64,000 nt of DNA, from NCBI GenBank assembly GCA_963383645.1, contig OY726573.1:17693658-17757657 (forward strand). Reading direction: 5' to 3'. Source of the DNA: Muscardinus avellanarius (taxonomy: Eukaryota; Chordata; Mammalia; Rodentia; Gliridae). Both the position numbers and the translations under genes were made by a program. The notes beneath the pieces were generated by a model. It was not told where the DNA came from, ran no database searches, and saw only the letters and a list, made by a program, of their open reading frames with translations. This document shows positions 36,334 to 49,000 of this stretch, piece by piece. Within the stretch, counting starts at the first letter, position 1, and each line of letters opens with the position of its first letter.

Positions 36334-38745
36334 AAGCATTTATATCAGTTAAGATTATTAACTTAAATAACAATCCAACTCAAGATGGATTAAAAATACA
36401 GAGGTATGTAAGTATGTAAACTCTCAAACTAGAGATCAGAGATAGAACATGATCTTGACTCCATTTACCCCTTGATTTTTTATTTATTTTTTTAGATCTT
36501 CCTGCCTTCATCCACAACATGGTTAGTGAGGTGGCAGCAGCAGGTCCAGGCAACAATATATAGAAGTCTCTTTCTGTGGTTCTGCCAGGGTGATAGGAAA
36601 CCATTTCTAGAGTTTGCTAGAAACTTCTAGCAAACTTCCTCAAATACCATTGACTCAGATAAAGGCATATGTCTATTCCTGAACAAGGAATTCTTGAATC
36701 TCTGTTTTGATTTTTTTTTCTTCAGTACTGGGGATGGAACCCAGGGGCATTCTACATCTGAGCTATACCCCAGCCCTATTTTTTTATTCTTTATTTGATA
36801 ACAGGGTTTTACTGAGTTGCAAAGGGCCTCGTTAAGTAGCTGAGGCTGGCCGGGAACCTGGATCCCCTGCCTCAGCCTCCCAAATATTGGGATTACAAGC
36901 GTGCACTGCCACACTTAGCTCCTGTTTCTGAACCAGATATTTGCAAGGTACTTATTGACCAAGTTAACTTAATTGGAGCACACTTGTGGAGTGCTTGGGT
37001 AAGGTTGAGATCTCCTAAAAAGAGAATAAGGCCAGTGGAAACTGTTTTTGCAGATTTTTTTTTTTTTTCAGTACTAAGGATTGAACCCAGGGGCATTCTA
37101 CCTCCAAGCTACATTCCCAGCCCTATTTTTTATTCTTTTTATTTGAAGCAGGGTCTTACTAAGTTGTGGAGGGCCTCACTAAATAGCTGAGGCTGGCTGC
37201 TAATCTGCAATCCTCCTGTCTCAACCTCCCAAGTACTGGGATTACAAGTGTGTACCATGATGCCCGGCCCGCAGAATATTTTTGAGATTTGTATCTCCTT
37301 ACACATTTGTACATTGACATTTTAAATGTTTCCATTTTTTTTTTTTTACAAATGTTAATAGTTGTAAAGGACATTATTTTTGGTGGATTTTGGCATTTCA
37401 AAATAAAACCTCATCCCAATTTCCAAGCTACATCCCCTTGTTTCTGTGCATTCCCACGGTCTTCATCCTCTCTCTGTAATCTGTTAGCCTCCACTCCTCC
37501 CTCTGTTCCACTCCTGTTGCTGTCATTTGCCTTCCTGTCTCATTAAGTCATCTTAGCTATGTTTTGGCTAATGTTCCCATTTCTTCACTCTCACAGTTTT
37601 CTACTACACACATCTCCCCAGATTCCCCATGTGCTCCAAGGATGCAGAAAGCACTGCGGGAGCAATTCAGGAGTGCGTGCCAGTTGGCTCCTCCTCACAC
37701 TAATGCTTTTCAAAAGCATTTTATAAGGAGGTTGTGAGGTTCAGCAAATGATGTCTAAGCTGCTTAGCATACAGCAGGTAGTAAGTGCTGATCCTCATTC
37801 TCCACATAAAAATGTCAGTGCGTCCTTGCTTATCTCCTCTCTTTCTTTATCTGTACTTGCTACATTGAAGTCAAAATGTTCTTTTTGTGTCACTGGGGAT
37901 GGAACCCAGGGCTACTCTACCTCTTAGCTACACTCCAACTTTTTTTTTTTTTGGTGGTACTGGGGTTCCTGGAAACCCTTCTACCTCTGGGCTACACTCC
38001 CAGACCTATTTTTATATTTTTATTTGGAAACAGGTCTCTTAAGCCAGCAAGGCTGGCTTCGGACCTGTGTGATCCTCCTGTCTCCGCCTCCCAAGCGTGG
38101 GGATTAGAAGCGTGTGCCACCACGCCTGGCCTGGAAATTTCTCAGTTGATTTTTATGCAACTAGCTTAGTTTCAGGCCAAGAACCATTATTAAGAAGAAT
38201 TTATCTGCTGGGTGTAGGGATGTGGGCTTGTAATCTCAGTACTTGGGAGGCTGAGACAGGAGTATCACAGGTTTGAGGCCAGACTTAGCAACTTAGTTCT
38301 GTTTTGTTTTGTTTTCTTTTGGTGGTACTGGGGTTCCTGGAAGCCCTTCTACGTCTGGGCTACACTCCCAGACCTATTTTATATTTTTTTATTTGGAAAT
38401 AGGGTCTCTTAAGCCAGTGAGGCTGGCTCCGAACCAGCGTGATCCTTCTGTCTACACCTCCCAAGCGCAGGGATTACAAGCGTGCGCCACCACGCCCGGC
38501 GAGTTCTGTTTTCGTTTTTTTTTTTTAAATAATATGGAGCCGGACGTCGTGGCGCACGCTTGTAATCCCAGCATTTGGGAGCCTGAGACTGGAGGATCAC
38601 GGTTCACGGACAGCCTCAGCTATTTAGTGAGGCCCTCTCCAACTCAGTGAGACCCAGTTTCAAAATAAAGAATAAAAAGTAGGGCAGGGCAGGGCAGGGG
38701 GTGTAGCTCAGAGGTCGAATGCCCCTGGGTTTCATCCCCAGACCT

Positions 38746-38747
<2 letters not shown>

Positions 38748-38827
<80 letters not shown>
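38748..38827. repeat. Poly(A) grading into (TA)n
   Basis: A SINE tail of about 33 A continues into about 23 TA units, then directly into another ID-like SINE half. It is cruciform- and slippage-prone and likely length-variable. Confidence 0.85.
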
Positions 38828-38829
<2 letters not shown>

Positions 38830-40045
38830 TTGGGGGTGTAGCTCAGAGGTAGAAGGCCTGTGGGTTTGATCCCAGTACCACCCCCACATACACAAAGGAA
38901 GCCGCATTTATCTAACAGCTTTGTACTACGATTGCAGGCCTGTTAAACAGTTCTCAGTATTTTTGTTCGTTGTTTTTGTTTTGGCATGTATGTGTGTGGC
39001 TTCCCATGTAGATTATCATCTAGTCAGTGTGGTACCCTTTTTCTTTTTCTTTTTTGGTGGTTTTAGTGTTTGAAACCAGGGGTGTTTTATCTCTGAGCTA
39101 CATCCCCAGCCTTATTATTTTTTAGTTTGAACAGGGTCTCACTGAGTTGCTGAAGGTCTCATTAAGTTACTAAGGCTGACCTTGAACCTGTGAGCCTCTG
39201 TCTCAGCTCTATATACTGGGATTACAAATGTGCATCACTGTTTCTTATTGTTAATTACTAGGCATCTGGTGAGGCTGTTCTCCTAGTGTACATGAAAAGA
39301 CAGACCCAGGTCTTCAGAGTTGAGGACACTGTTCTAAATGAAGGCCCAGTGGAGGTCTGCCTGTCATCCCTCAAACTGAACACAAGACTGGTCAGCCTCC
39401 CCTCCTCAGGTCGCACCTCCATTTTCAGAAAGTTTTTTTTTTTTTTTTTTTTTTTTCAGATTTAGTAAAGAAGGAGAGATGGCAAGATAGGAAATTATGT
39501 TTGGAAATATGAACTTACCTAGAGAAGTGGAGTGTTTCCATACAAGTATGAGGTATAATCAGTCAAATGGAGATTGCTTTGTTTCATGTATGAGATGACG
39601 CCTACACAGCAACGTTTAACAGATGACATCAGTATTGTGTTGCTAGCAGAATTCAAAGTCAAAGAATAGTTAGGGGGGTCAGATTTAGTTGTGGAAGGCT
39701 ATTTGAATTTGAATTTTGTCTTGAAGTTGGGGTAGATATGTACCTAACTTCAATTCTATCTTGTTTTACTATGAACAAATCATTTTCCATGTGGTGTGGT
39801 GCAGATGCACACTCCGTAAATGCCGACTCAGTAAAGAACTAGAAGATAAGCAAGTATGGGGACATGAGGATGAAAAGGAGAGGTCAGGTAGGGGTTGGAA
39901 GTAGGAACTAAGTACCACCTTGCAGCGCTTATTTGTGGCTGGCTATTGGAGACATTGATCTAAGACAGTACTTCTCAACTCAGATGAATACAAGAACTAA
40001 ATATTCTCATGGGAGAGAATATGAATGAGAATATTTAGTTATATG

Positions 40046-40077
<32 letters not shown>

Positions 40078-40262
40078 CAGACAGACAGACACACACACAC
40101 ACACTGGGGATGGAACCCAGGGGTCTTCTGTCTTTAGACTTAACCTCCAGTTCCATTTTATTTTTATTTGGAAACAGTCTTGCTAAGATGCCAAGAGCCT
40201 CACTGAGTTTCTAAGGCCGGCTTTGAACCTGCAATCCTCTTGTCTCAGCCTCCCAAGTACTG

Positions 40263-40309
<47 letters not shown>

Positions 40310-41449
40310 CACCATATCTGGCTATGGATATATATTTATAATTTTCAAAGAGTTCAACAAAAAGGAGAAATCTAGCTTTAGATGCCCCCCTACTGTATGG
40401 GGCAATTAGAGACAATGTTGGTAGAGGTGAGTGGGGAGGAAAGATGAAGATTCTAACTTGTTTTTGAAGGATAGTCAAAGCTTCCAAGAGACCAGCTTCC
40501 TTCCAGGTGTTAGGGCTCGGCATTACTAAGGCTGTATTAGAGTGTACGGAAGGGCAGAACGTTTCAGAAGGGATAGCTTCTGAAAGTAGCTACAGACAGT
40601 ATATGAAGAGATGGCTGCAGCTGGGTGGCTGAGAGAGAGGGGTGGCAGAGTCAAGGCTAGTCTCAGCAATTTAGCAAGACCCTTAGCAACTTAGACTGTT
40701 TCAAAATGAAAAAATAAAAAGATCTGGGGGTGTACCTCAGGTAGAAGGCACCTGGGTTAAATCCCTAGTCCCCAAACAAACAAACAAACAAACCCAAAGG
40801 AATGAATGATACACGTGCAGGCAGGCTATTGACCTTAGGGCTAGGAACAATGAGAGTGGTCACTAGCCCAGGGCCTGGAGAGGTGAGGAGTAGTAGAGCT
40901 TACTGGAGTGTAGATGGTGAGAGGATTTGGTAGGATAGAATACTCTAGAGGAGTAATAACCTTCAACTGAGGGACATTACCAACCTAGGTGAGCTCACAG
41001 GAAGGAACCAGGAGAATAAAGTCTCTGACCACCATCTCCTCCCTACTTCCAGTCTTCTGCTGGGACTCTGAATTGGTGGAACACAGCAGGAAGCCAGAAG
41101 GCCTGGCAGTGTATTCCATTCCAGTTACTGTCTGAGGCAGACAGAAAGGTGAAGAAAGGTGGAAAGAAGATCCAAACAAAAGTTGAAGTTACGCCGGGTG
41201 TGGTGGCGCACGTTTGTAATCCCAGCATTCTGGAGGCGGAGACCAGAGGATCATGGTTCGTGGACAGCCTCACAGCCTCAGCTACTTAGCAAGGCCCTTT
41301 GCAACTCAGTGAGTCCCTGTTTCCCAAAAAAAAAAAAAAAAAAAAAAAAGCTAATAAAATAGGGCTGGGTAGCTAAGCTACAATGCCCCTCGGTTCCATT
41401 CCCGGAACTGCAAAAAAAAAAAAAAAAAAAAAAAAAAGTTAACTGCAGT

Positions 41450-42230
41450 ACTCTCAACTCTTAGTTTTGGCTCCTAGTTTTCTGTTCTCAGTCCTCAACA
41501 TTTCTTACACTATATTCTACTCATGCTGAATACTCTTAGATCTGTATCTTTAGTCCTGACTACTTTCAGCTTTAGACCAATATATTTTGACTAATTACTC
41601 GATACTGCTACATAGATATCTTGAAACTTCTCTTGTCTAAAACAGAGCTCATCCTTTGTCTTCCCTCCTAAACTATCTCTTCTTCCAGTGTTCCCAACCT
41701 TGATGGCTTTACCATTCATCTCTTAAGGGAAATATGAATATCATAAAAGACTGTTTTCCTTACACCTATACCCAGTCACTAAAGTCTTGCAGAATTTGGA
41801 CTCTTAACTCTTTCTCCAGTCTGTCTCTTCATCCTTACTACTGTTGCCCTAGTTAGAGCTCATCACTTTGTGTCTTGTTGACAGTATTAGCCTCCTAACT
41901 GGTTTCCCTATTTTGAGGCCTACAGCTTTCAAGTCCAGCTACTAAATGACCCCTAGTGCAATGTACCTACAGTGCTAATCTGACCAGGGACTCCTAACTT
42001 TTGCATGTCAGTCTCTGTCTAAAAGCCATTCCATGACTCTTCTTCCATGCTCTTCTTGGACCATGAGTATACCAGCATCCATAGGAATGGGGATCAGAGC
42101 TAGAAGGAAGCTAAGTCCCGACGACTCCTTGAGCTGCCCTTCCAGACTTGGAAAGCTTGCCTCTGAACTTCTAATCCAGGAGAGAGAAAATACTTTTACC
42201 ATGCTTAAGCCATTATGGGTTTTTTGTTGT
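41450..42230 (+). mobile_element. L2/CR1-type LINE fragment
   Basis: 41785-41930 reads, with frameshifts, like the C-terminal part of a CR1-clade reverse transcriptase (a valine-threonine-lysine block, then an ALV...H...CN..LLTG.P-like block; tagcctcctaactggtttccc). The surrounding sequence is consistent with the same old element. The call rests on remembered consensus features. Confidence 0.5.
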
Positions 42231-43360
42231 TTTTTAATTATTACATGTAGCCAAACCTATTGCTAATGCAATTGTCCTGGGAATTTAGCTGTCTGCATCA
42301 CCTAAGTGGTATCCCAAATGATGAAAGGATAAGCTGGACCTTTGCTCAGATGGTGAGCAAACTGGAGCCAATACTGAAGTAGCTCTTTGCTGAGGGCAGC
42401 ATACTTGTGCACCACAGCAATTTATTTTTATTTATTTATTTTTTTTGCGTGTTACCGGGGATCCAACCCAGGGACATTGTACCTTTTTTGTTTGTTTGTT
42501 TGTTTGTTTGTTTTTGTGGGTCTAGGGATGGAACCTAGAGGCATTCAACCTCTGAGTTACACCCCCTGCCCCATTTTTTATTCTTTATTTTGAAACAGGG
42601 TCTCACTGAGTTGCGGAGGGCCTCACTAAGTAGCTGAGGCTGTCCGTGAACCAGGATCCTCCAGTCTCAGCTGGATGGAAAATAATCCTCTCATCAATAA
42701 AAGTGTTAATTGTGGAAGATGATACTCATGGGGGGGATAGCTACAACCTCAGCCCTATTTTATTTTATTTTTTATTTTGAAGCAGGGTCTCAACAAGTTG
42801 CAGAGGGCCTCACTAAGTTGGCTGAGAACCTGCAATGCTTCTATCTCAGCCTCCCAAGTACTGAGATTACAAGTGTGTGCCACCACACCCAGCTCCCCTT
42901 TATTTTTTATTTTGAAACAAATTCTCACTGAGTTACCATGTGCTGGCCTCAAACCTGTGATCCTCTTGTCGAGGCCTCCTAAGCACTGAGATTACAAACA
43001 CAACTCATGTCCCCATACCTAGCTTAAGGATCGTTCTGTTCTAGTTTTGCTAAGTCACATTCATCTTTTGAATGGGTAATGCCTAAATATGTGGTGTCTT
43101 GATCCATAGAACTGGGGAGTACCATAGAACTGGACTCAGTAGATCATCTTGCTATTCGTTTTATGGTTACTTGATCTATAAATCTGCAAATTATTTCTGT
43201 TAACATTTTTGTCCCTTTTTTCACTCTTTTCTATATGCCCATCTATTATTATAGCTATCATTTTCCCTAAATGTTTTTTTTTTGTGTGAACCTTATGTTT
43301 TATTCCAACTCACTGTTAATGTTATGGAACTTTTATCATCATCTCTTCATCATCCATTTC

Positions 43361-44060
43361 TAATTTTCATCTTTATTTTGTTGTGTGTGTGTGGTGCTAG
43401 AGATTGAACTCAGGAGCATTCTACCTCCAACATACATTGCCAGACTGATTTTATTTTTTATTTGGAAACAGGGACTCACTAAATTGCTAAGGCTGGCTTC
43501 AAACCTGTGATCCTTCTGTTCAGCCTCCTAAGAATCTAGAAGAATCTGGGATTACAAGTATATATGACCATGCCTGCCTTGATTTTTATTTATTTATTTA
43601 TTTTTGCAGTACTGTGGATGGAACCCAGGAGCATTCTACCTCTGAACTATACCCCCCAGCCCTATTTTTTTTTAACAGGGTCTCACTGAGTTGTGGAGGG
43701 CCTCACTAAGTAGCTGAGGCTGTCTGCGAAACTGTCACCCTCCTGTCTCAGCCTCCTGAATGCTGGGATTATAGGCGTGTGCAACCATATCCGGCTCTGA
43801 TTTTCATTTTTATTTTTTAAATTTATTTTATTTTATTTTTTGTGGTACTGCGGGTGGAACCCAGAGGCTTTCTACCTCTAGGCTATACTCCCAGACCTTT
43901 TTTTATATTTTATTTGGAAACAGGGTCTCACTAAGTTGCTGAGAGCCTCACTAAGTAGCTGAGGCTGGCTTCGAACCTGTGTGATCCTCCTGTCTCAGCC
44001 TCCCAAGCACGGGGATTACAAGTGTGTGCTACCACGCCCGGCTCTGATTTTCATTTTTAA
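43361..44060 (-). repeat. Three antisense SINEs in one reused target
   Basis: Antisense SINEs at about 43384-43578, 43590-43797 and 43815-44044 alternate with versions of one word: taattttcatctttatttt (43361), ttgatttttatttattta (43579), tgattttcatttttatttt (43798) and tgattttcatttttaaat (44045). This is the same serial-insertion pattern as at 28.4-29.3 kb. Confidence 0.8.
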
Positions 44061-44464
44061 ATCTCTGCCTCTGATACTTTTTCTCATTCTTCCATTAGTA
44101 TCTGTTCTTTAGCACGTCCACTATAATCCTAAATCTTTGCCCTCTTCAGCAGCTTCGTGTCATTTCCCTGGATGCCAACACTGCTTTTGAGTGTTGTCAG
44201 CACGTGTCAGAGCTCCACACTCATCTACATTTACTTCATTTAAATAGGATACATGTTCAGGACTCCGATGTCATGATGAGTTGCAGGCCCCTTGCCATGC
44301 CATCCTTTCTCAGCCACCAGATTGGAAATGATCTTTGTCCAGGGCCGCTGACACCTGGGCCGCCCCAGCTGCCTAATTTATCCTCAGCACTTCTGCTGTC
44401 AATAAAGAGGTGAATTATCAGAAAAAAAAAGATAAATGTGATACAGCTGCTTCACATACTTACC

Positions 44465-44486
44465 CTCTCTCATTTCAGATTGTGAG
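44465..44486 (+). promoter_or_regulatory. ZFP3: Splice acceptor and start context of ZFP3 exon 2
   Basis: The pyrimidine run tctctcatttcag ends at 44478. Exon 2 then reads attgtgag before the ATG. No upstream in-exon ATG competes with it. Confidence 0.75.
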
Positions 44487-45998
44487 ATGGGGACTGAGGA
44501 AAAGGAGGTGATTCCTAAGGAAGAAGTTTCTGAAGAATCTGAGCCGCATGGGCCAACATTAAAAAAACTTCCAAAAGTGGATTACCAAGGCCATGCGTTT
44601 GGAGCAGAATGTGAAGAAGACATATTAGAGGGGCATTTGAGAGAGTCCTCAGAAGAGATTTTAGAGCAGATGTCTCCTCATGAGAGGGACTTTGTGTCAG
44701 GGTTGATTATCTTTAAGAAATCACCCTCAAGTGAGAGAGACCAGGAGAATAGTGAGAGTGAGAGAGGCCACAGGCCCAGTCCCAATCTGGTGACACATCA
44801 GGGAGAGACTACAGCAGAGGGAGTGAGTACATTTGCTACCTCTGGCCAGAACTTCATAGAGAATTTAGAACCTAATAAAACACAGAGGACTTCTGTGGGA
44901 GACAAATCTCATACGTGTAAAGAATGTGGAAAAGCCTTTAATCAGAACTCACATCTTATCCAGCATATAAGGGTTCATAGTGGAGAAAAACCCTTCGAAT
45001 GCAAAGAATGTGGAAAGACATTTGGAACTAACTCAAGCCTCCGAAGGCACCTGAGAATTCATGCTGGAGAGAAACCCTTTGCTTGTAATGAATGTGGAAA
45101 GGCCTTCATTCAGAGTTCCCATCTCATCCACCATCATAGAATTCATACTGGAGAGAGACCCTATAAATGTGAGGAATGTGGTAAAGCCTTCAGTCAGAAT
45201 TCAGCACTTATTCTACACCAGAGAATACACACAGGGGAGAAACCCTATGAATGTAATGAATGTGGGAAGACCTTCAGGGTTAGCTCACAGCTTATTCAGC
45301 ATCAAAGAATTCATACTGAAGAAAGATACCATGAGTGTAATGAATGTGGCAAAGCCTTCAAGCATAGCTCAGGCCTCATCAGACACCAGAAAATTCATAC
45401 TGGAGAAAAACCCTATCTGTGTAATGAATGTGGCAAAGGTTTTGGTCAGAGTTCCGAGCTCATCCGGCATCAAAGAATTCATACTGGGGACAAACCTTAT
45501 GAATGTAATGAATGTGGGAAAACTTTTGGCCAGAACTCAGAAATCATTAGACACATTAGAATCCATACTGGCGAGAAGCCCTATGTATGTAAAGTATGTG
45601 GGAAAGCCTTCAGGGGGAATTCAGAACTTCTTAGACATGAAAGGATTCACACTGGAGAGAAACCCTATGAGTGCTTTGAGTGCGGAAAGGCTTTCAGGCG
45701 GACCTCTCACCTTATTGTCCATCAGAGAATCCATACTGGAGAGAAACCCCATCAGTGTAACGAGTGTGCAAGAACGTTTTGGGATAACTCCGAGCTGCTG
45801 CTCCATCAGAAAATTCATATCGGAGAGAAGCCCTACGAATGTAATGAGTGTGAGAAGACATTCAGCCAGCACTCCCAACTTATCATCCATCAGAGAATTC
45901 ACACTGGAGAGAAGCCTTATGAGTGCCAAGCGTGTCAGAAGACCTTTAGTCGAAGCTCTCACCTTCTTCGACACCAGAGTGTTCATTGTATGGAGTGA
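44487..45998 (+). CDS. ZFP3: ZFP3 C2H2 zinc-finger protein
   Basis: Nuclear DNA-binding protein of the Kruppel type without a KRAB or SCAN domain. Targets and partners are not evident from the sequence. The 503 residues begin [17 protein letters not shown], the distinctive start of ZFP3 orthologues (502 residues in human, from memory). An acidic, serine-rich linker runs to about residue 140. Thirteen tandem C-x2-C-x12-H-x3-H fingers then run from about 144 to 500 with TGEKPY-type linkers, ending HQSVHCME. Finger 6 has a weak linker (TEERYHE), and fingers 11-13 lack the usual CGK (CAR, CEK, CQK). The start codon lies 8 bases into exon 2, after tttcag, in good Kozak context (gagATGG). The whole reading frame is in one exon and intact. 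Identity is very likely, and the gene looks functional. Confidence 0.94.
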   Translation: MGTEEKEVIPKEEVSEESEPHGPTLKKLPKVDYQGHAFGAECEEDILEGHLRESSEEILEQMSPHERDFVSGLIIFKKSPSSERDQENSESERGHRPSPNLVTHQGETTAEGVSTFATSGQNFIENLEPNKTQRTSVGDKSHTCKECGKAFNQNSHLIQHIRVHSGEKPFECKECGKTFGTNSSLRRHLRIHAGEKPFACNECGKAFIQSSHLIHHHRIHTGERPYKCEECGKAFSQNSALILHQRIHTGEKPYECNECGKTFRVSSQLIQHQRIHTEERYHECNECGKAFKHSSGLIRHQKIHTGEKPYLCNECGKGFGQSSELIRHQRIHTGDKPYECNECGKTFGQNSEIIRHIRIHTGEKPYVCKVCGKAFRGNSELLRHERIHTGEKPYECFECGKAFRRTSHLIVHQRIHTGEKPHQCNECARTFWDNSELLLHQKIHIGEKPYECNECEKTFSQHSQLIIHQRIHTGEKPYECQACQKTFSRSSHLLRHQSVHCME

Positions 45999-46098
45999 TC
46001 TGCAAAACAGAAAAGCTTTTCGTGGAAAGGCTAAAGTTACACTTACTCATTTGTTCATAATCTGCACTCAAATTCTCAGATTAAATGAATGGACAGAA

Positions 46099-46290
46099 GC
46101 CAAGCGTGGTGGTGCACGCTTGTAATCCCAGCATTCAGGAGGCTGAGGCAGGATCGTGGTTTGCTGACAGCCTCAGTTACTTAGTGAGGCCCTTTGTAAC
46201 TCCAGAGACCCTGTTTCAAAACAAAAGAATAAAAAATAGGGCTGTGGATATAGCTTGGAGGTAGAATGTTCCTGGGTTCAGTCCCTAGTA

Positions 46291-46330
<40 letters not shown>
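46099..46330 (+). mobile_element. SINE with (CA)n tail in the ZFP3 3' flank
   Basis: Sense older-type B1-dID whose tail ctagtaccacac continues as (CA)n to 46330. The perfect 12-bp word gaatggacagaa flanks it at 46087-46098 and 46331-46342, so SINE and microsatellite form one insertion. Confidence 0.92.
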
Positions 46331-46332
<2 letters not shown>

Positions 46333-48417
46333 ATGGACAGAACTCTGTCCTTCCACGGATTTTTAAAAAATATTTTTAACAGTTGAGAAGGATGAGGCAC
46401 TTTATAAAATATTCACGGGGAAATTTCAGTGTACCGAGTTAAAACATAAAACGTGCTTTGGGCCTTAATTCTTTGTCCCTTTTTCCTTACATTCTTCTCT
46501 CCCCAGTGGATTATATACATTGAGAGGTCTGGCCCTGCCATCTGTCCTAAATGGTTACTCTTTGTGAAAAGTTGGGATTAGTATTTACCACTTAAAAATG
46601 ATAGAGTTGGCTCACTGAGTGTTATCTTTGAAATAGTGGAAAATCATGACCTAGATGATACATCTAATTCTCGTATCCACTGTTCAGTCTTGGAATAATT
46701 TACTAAGCTTCCATTAGCCTCTCAACCTTCCAGCCATGCTATCAAGTTCCCTTAAAAGAAAGCAGCTTTAATGAAAGAGCAGGAAGTTTGGATCATTTCA
46801 CTTCTCTAGGCTTTTGCATTCATCAGAAGAGGGTGCTCCAAAGGAGGAAACTGACAGGCGATTTACAGGGTCATAAGTGAAGGCCTTAAAACCCAGAGGG
46901 ACTGATTAGGCAAGGCCAGAGGATAGAGCCTTGAGGCCAGGCTGCTCAGCATGGGCACAGGGGCTTCTTTGCAACTGTCCCACTTTAGGGCTGCTCAAAC
47001 CAACTGCTCCTAAGACTTCTGCTGCATTCACGTGTGTCTCAGCTTTTGCTGCTGCTGACAGATTCTGTGGGAGGAAGTAGTGGAGAGAATTATGTGTCTT
47101 CACCTCTACGAGGCACCTGGCCACAGTAAGGAGCCCATTCACCTGACTACCGGGGCTTGGCCTTGCACTGCTGGGGCCCTGCCCGGTAGTGAGATGTGAC
47201 ACCTCTTCTTGCTCTGCTTGATTGTCTTAGGATTCCCTTTCTTCAACATCACTGTATATGCTTTCTGTGTTCTCCTATGTGTATTTCTTCTTTAAGGAAA
47301 TACATCCTCCACTTCTTGTGTGTCCATGTTTGAGGTAGTGGGTGGTAGTGGGAGTTGCCTGGGGTCTGGTCTGAAGGCTAGACTTTGAACAAGGAACTTT
47401 ACCTGCTAGTCTCTAATTTTCTTATCTATAAAATGAGGCCATTTGAACAAAATGATCTCTCATGCTCTGACCAGCCCCAAAATTCATTGATTGCTTTAAA
47501 AAAATCTAACTTTATTCATCTTCATTGTTCTATCACTTAATCTCTATTAACACTAATACTAATCTCCCATTTTTACTGAGTATTGACTGTTGCCAGGCAT
47601 AGTGTCTGACATTTTTTTCCCACAGCATCTCTACAATGTGGATATTCTTAAACAGCTTTATTCAGATTATAATTTACATCCATAAAATTCATACTTCTGA
47701 GGGGTACTAGGGATTAAATCTAGGGCACTATACCAGTGAGTTACACCCCCAGCCCTATTTTTTAAATTTTGAAATGGGGTCTTGCTAAATTCCTGAGATT
47801 GGCTCGAACCTGCAAGCCTTTGTTTTAGCCTTCCAAGTACTGGGATTATGGGCACATGCCACCACACCCAGCTAAAATGTACTTTTTTTTTTTTTTGGTG
47901 GTACTGGGGTTCCTGGAAACCCTTCTACCTCCGGGCTACACTCCCAGACCTATTTTATATTATTATTTGGAAACAGGGTCTCTTAAACCAGCGCGGCTGG
48001 CTTCAAACCTGTGCGATCCTCCTGTCTCCACCTCCCAAGTGCGGGGATTACAAGCGTGGGCCACACAAGCGTGCATCACCACACCCGGCATAAAAAGCAC
48101 TTGTTTTAAGTGTTCAGTTCAATAATTTTAATTAATTTGAAGAGTTGCACAACCATCAACAATGTGGGGATTCTTGCCCCAACTTAAAAGATAAGGAGAG
48201 CCAGGTGTGGTGGCGCACGCTTATAATCCCAGTACTTAGGAGGCTGAGACAGGAGGATTGCAGGTTCATGGCCAGCCTCAGCTACTTAGTGAGACCCTTC
48301 GTGACTTAGTGAAACCCTGTCTCAATAAAAATAGGGTTGGAGGTGTAGCTTGGAGGTAGAAAAACCCTAGGTTCAATTTCCAGTACTGTGGGAAAAAAAA
48401 AAAAGATGAGGGATAGC

Positions 48418-48636
48418 TAGGGATGGTACTGCACACATGTAATTCCAGCTACTCAGGAGGCTCAGGCAGGAAGATCACAAGTTTGAGGCCAGCCTGAATT
48501 AACATAGCAAGACTTAGTCTTAAAATTTTTGAAAAAGGAGTGAGTTTGGGGATGTAGCTCAGTGGTAGAACACTTGCTGAGCATGTTTGCATGTCCTGGC
48601 TTCAAACCCCAATGCAGAGGAAATTAAAAAAAAAAA
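48418..48636 (+). mobile_element. Older composite SINE with undeleted ID half
   Basis: A B1-like left half (gctactcaggaggctcaggcagg) is joined to an ID-like right half that still has its middle (gtagctcagtggtagaacacttgctgagcatg). The abundant SINEs here have lost that middle. This copy therefore resembles the ancestral or a sister arrangement. Confidence 0.65.
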
Positions 48637-49000
48637 AAAGAGGGAGGGGAAGAAGGGATGTTTAATAATGTACCCATGATCACACAGTAAGTGCTAAAGC
48701 CAAGACTCCATTATCCATATTGGAGAAAAGGAAAGACCTTTCAGTTAACAATGGACTCATTTGAACATTAGTGACTGTTTTTTCTTTTTTAGTGGTACTG
48801 AGGATTGAACTCGGGCATTCTACCTCCATGCTATTCCCCCAGCCTTATTTTTGTTTTATTTTGAAACAGGGTCTCACTAAGTTGCAGAGGGCCTCACCAG
48901 GTTGCTGAGGCTAGCAGCAAACTGGTGATTCCCCGTCTCAGCCTGCCAAGTACTGGGATTACAAGTATGTGCCACTACACTGGGCAGTGACTAACTCTTG

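Larger units (their letters stand above)
34857..44478 (+). other. ZFP3: ZFP3 intron 1
   Basis: About 9.6 kb. I searched it for KRAB or SCAN coding exons and found none. It holds many SINEs: antisense at about 35690-35995, 36715-36920, 37065-37270, 37895-38135, 38317-38500, 39050-39245, 42440-42660 and 42745-43020, and sense at about 36085-36290, 38537-38745 and 41190-41420. Also present are (CA)n at 36293-36331, A(n)(TA)n at 38748-38827, a compound GT/GA/CAGA/CA repeat at 40047-40103 and (TG)n at 40267-40308. 35240-35620, 39260-40040, 40330-41180 and 43030-43360 are unassigned. The acceptor is tctctcatttcag, ending at 44478. Confidence 0.75.
45999..49000 (+). other. ZFP3: ZFP3 3' flank / probable 3'UTR
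   Basis: Mostly non-repeat sequence after the stop, likely including the 3'UTR. I could not choose a polyadenylation site. A SINE with 12-bp duplication interrupts it at 46099-46330. A MIR-like piece (ttcttatctataaaatgagg) lies near 47340-47480. Further SINEs lie at about 47700-47875 and 47880-48090 (antisense), 48199-48390 and 48418-48630 (sense), and 48790-48985 (antisense). No other coding region is seen. Confidence 0.55.

Noticed and set aside
39260..39440. Possible SCAN/KRAB-type exon upstream of ZFP3 (SGEAVLLVYMKRQTQ)
   Set aside because: Resemblance to the end of a SCAN domain is a few residues only, no SCAN core or splice sites surround it, and ZFP3 is known as a KRAB/SCAN-less protein.
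45061..46125. 354-codon open frame overlapping ZFP3 in another frame
   Set aside because: It arises because the 84-bp finger repeat lacks stops in that phase. Its translation is a repeated low-meaning pattern with no domain, so it is a shadow of the real frame.
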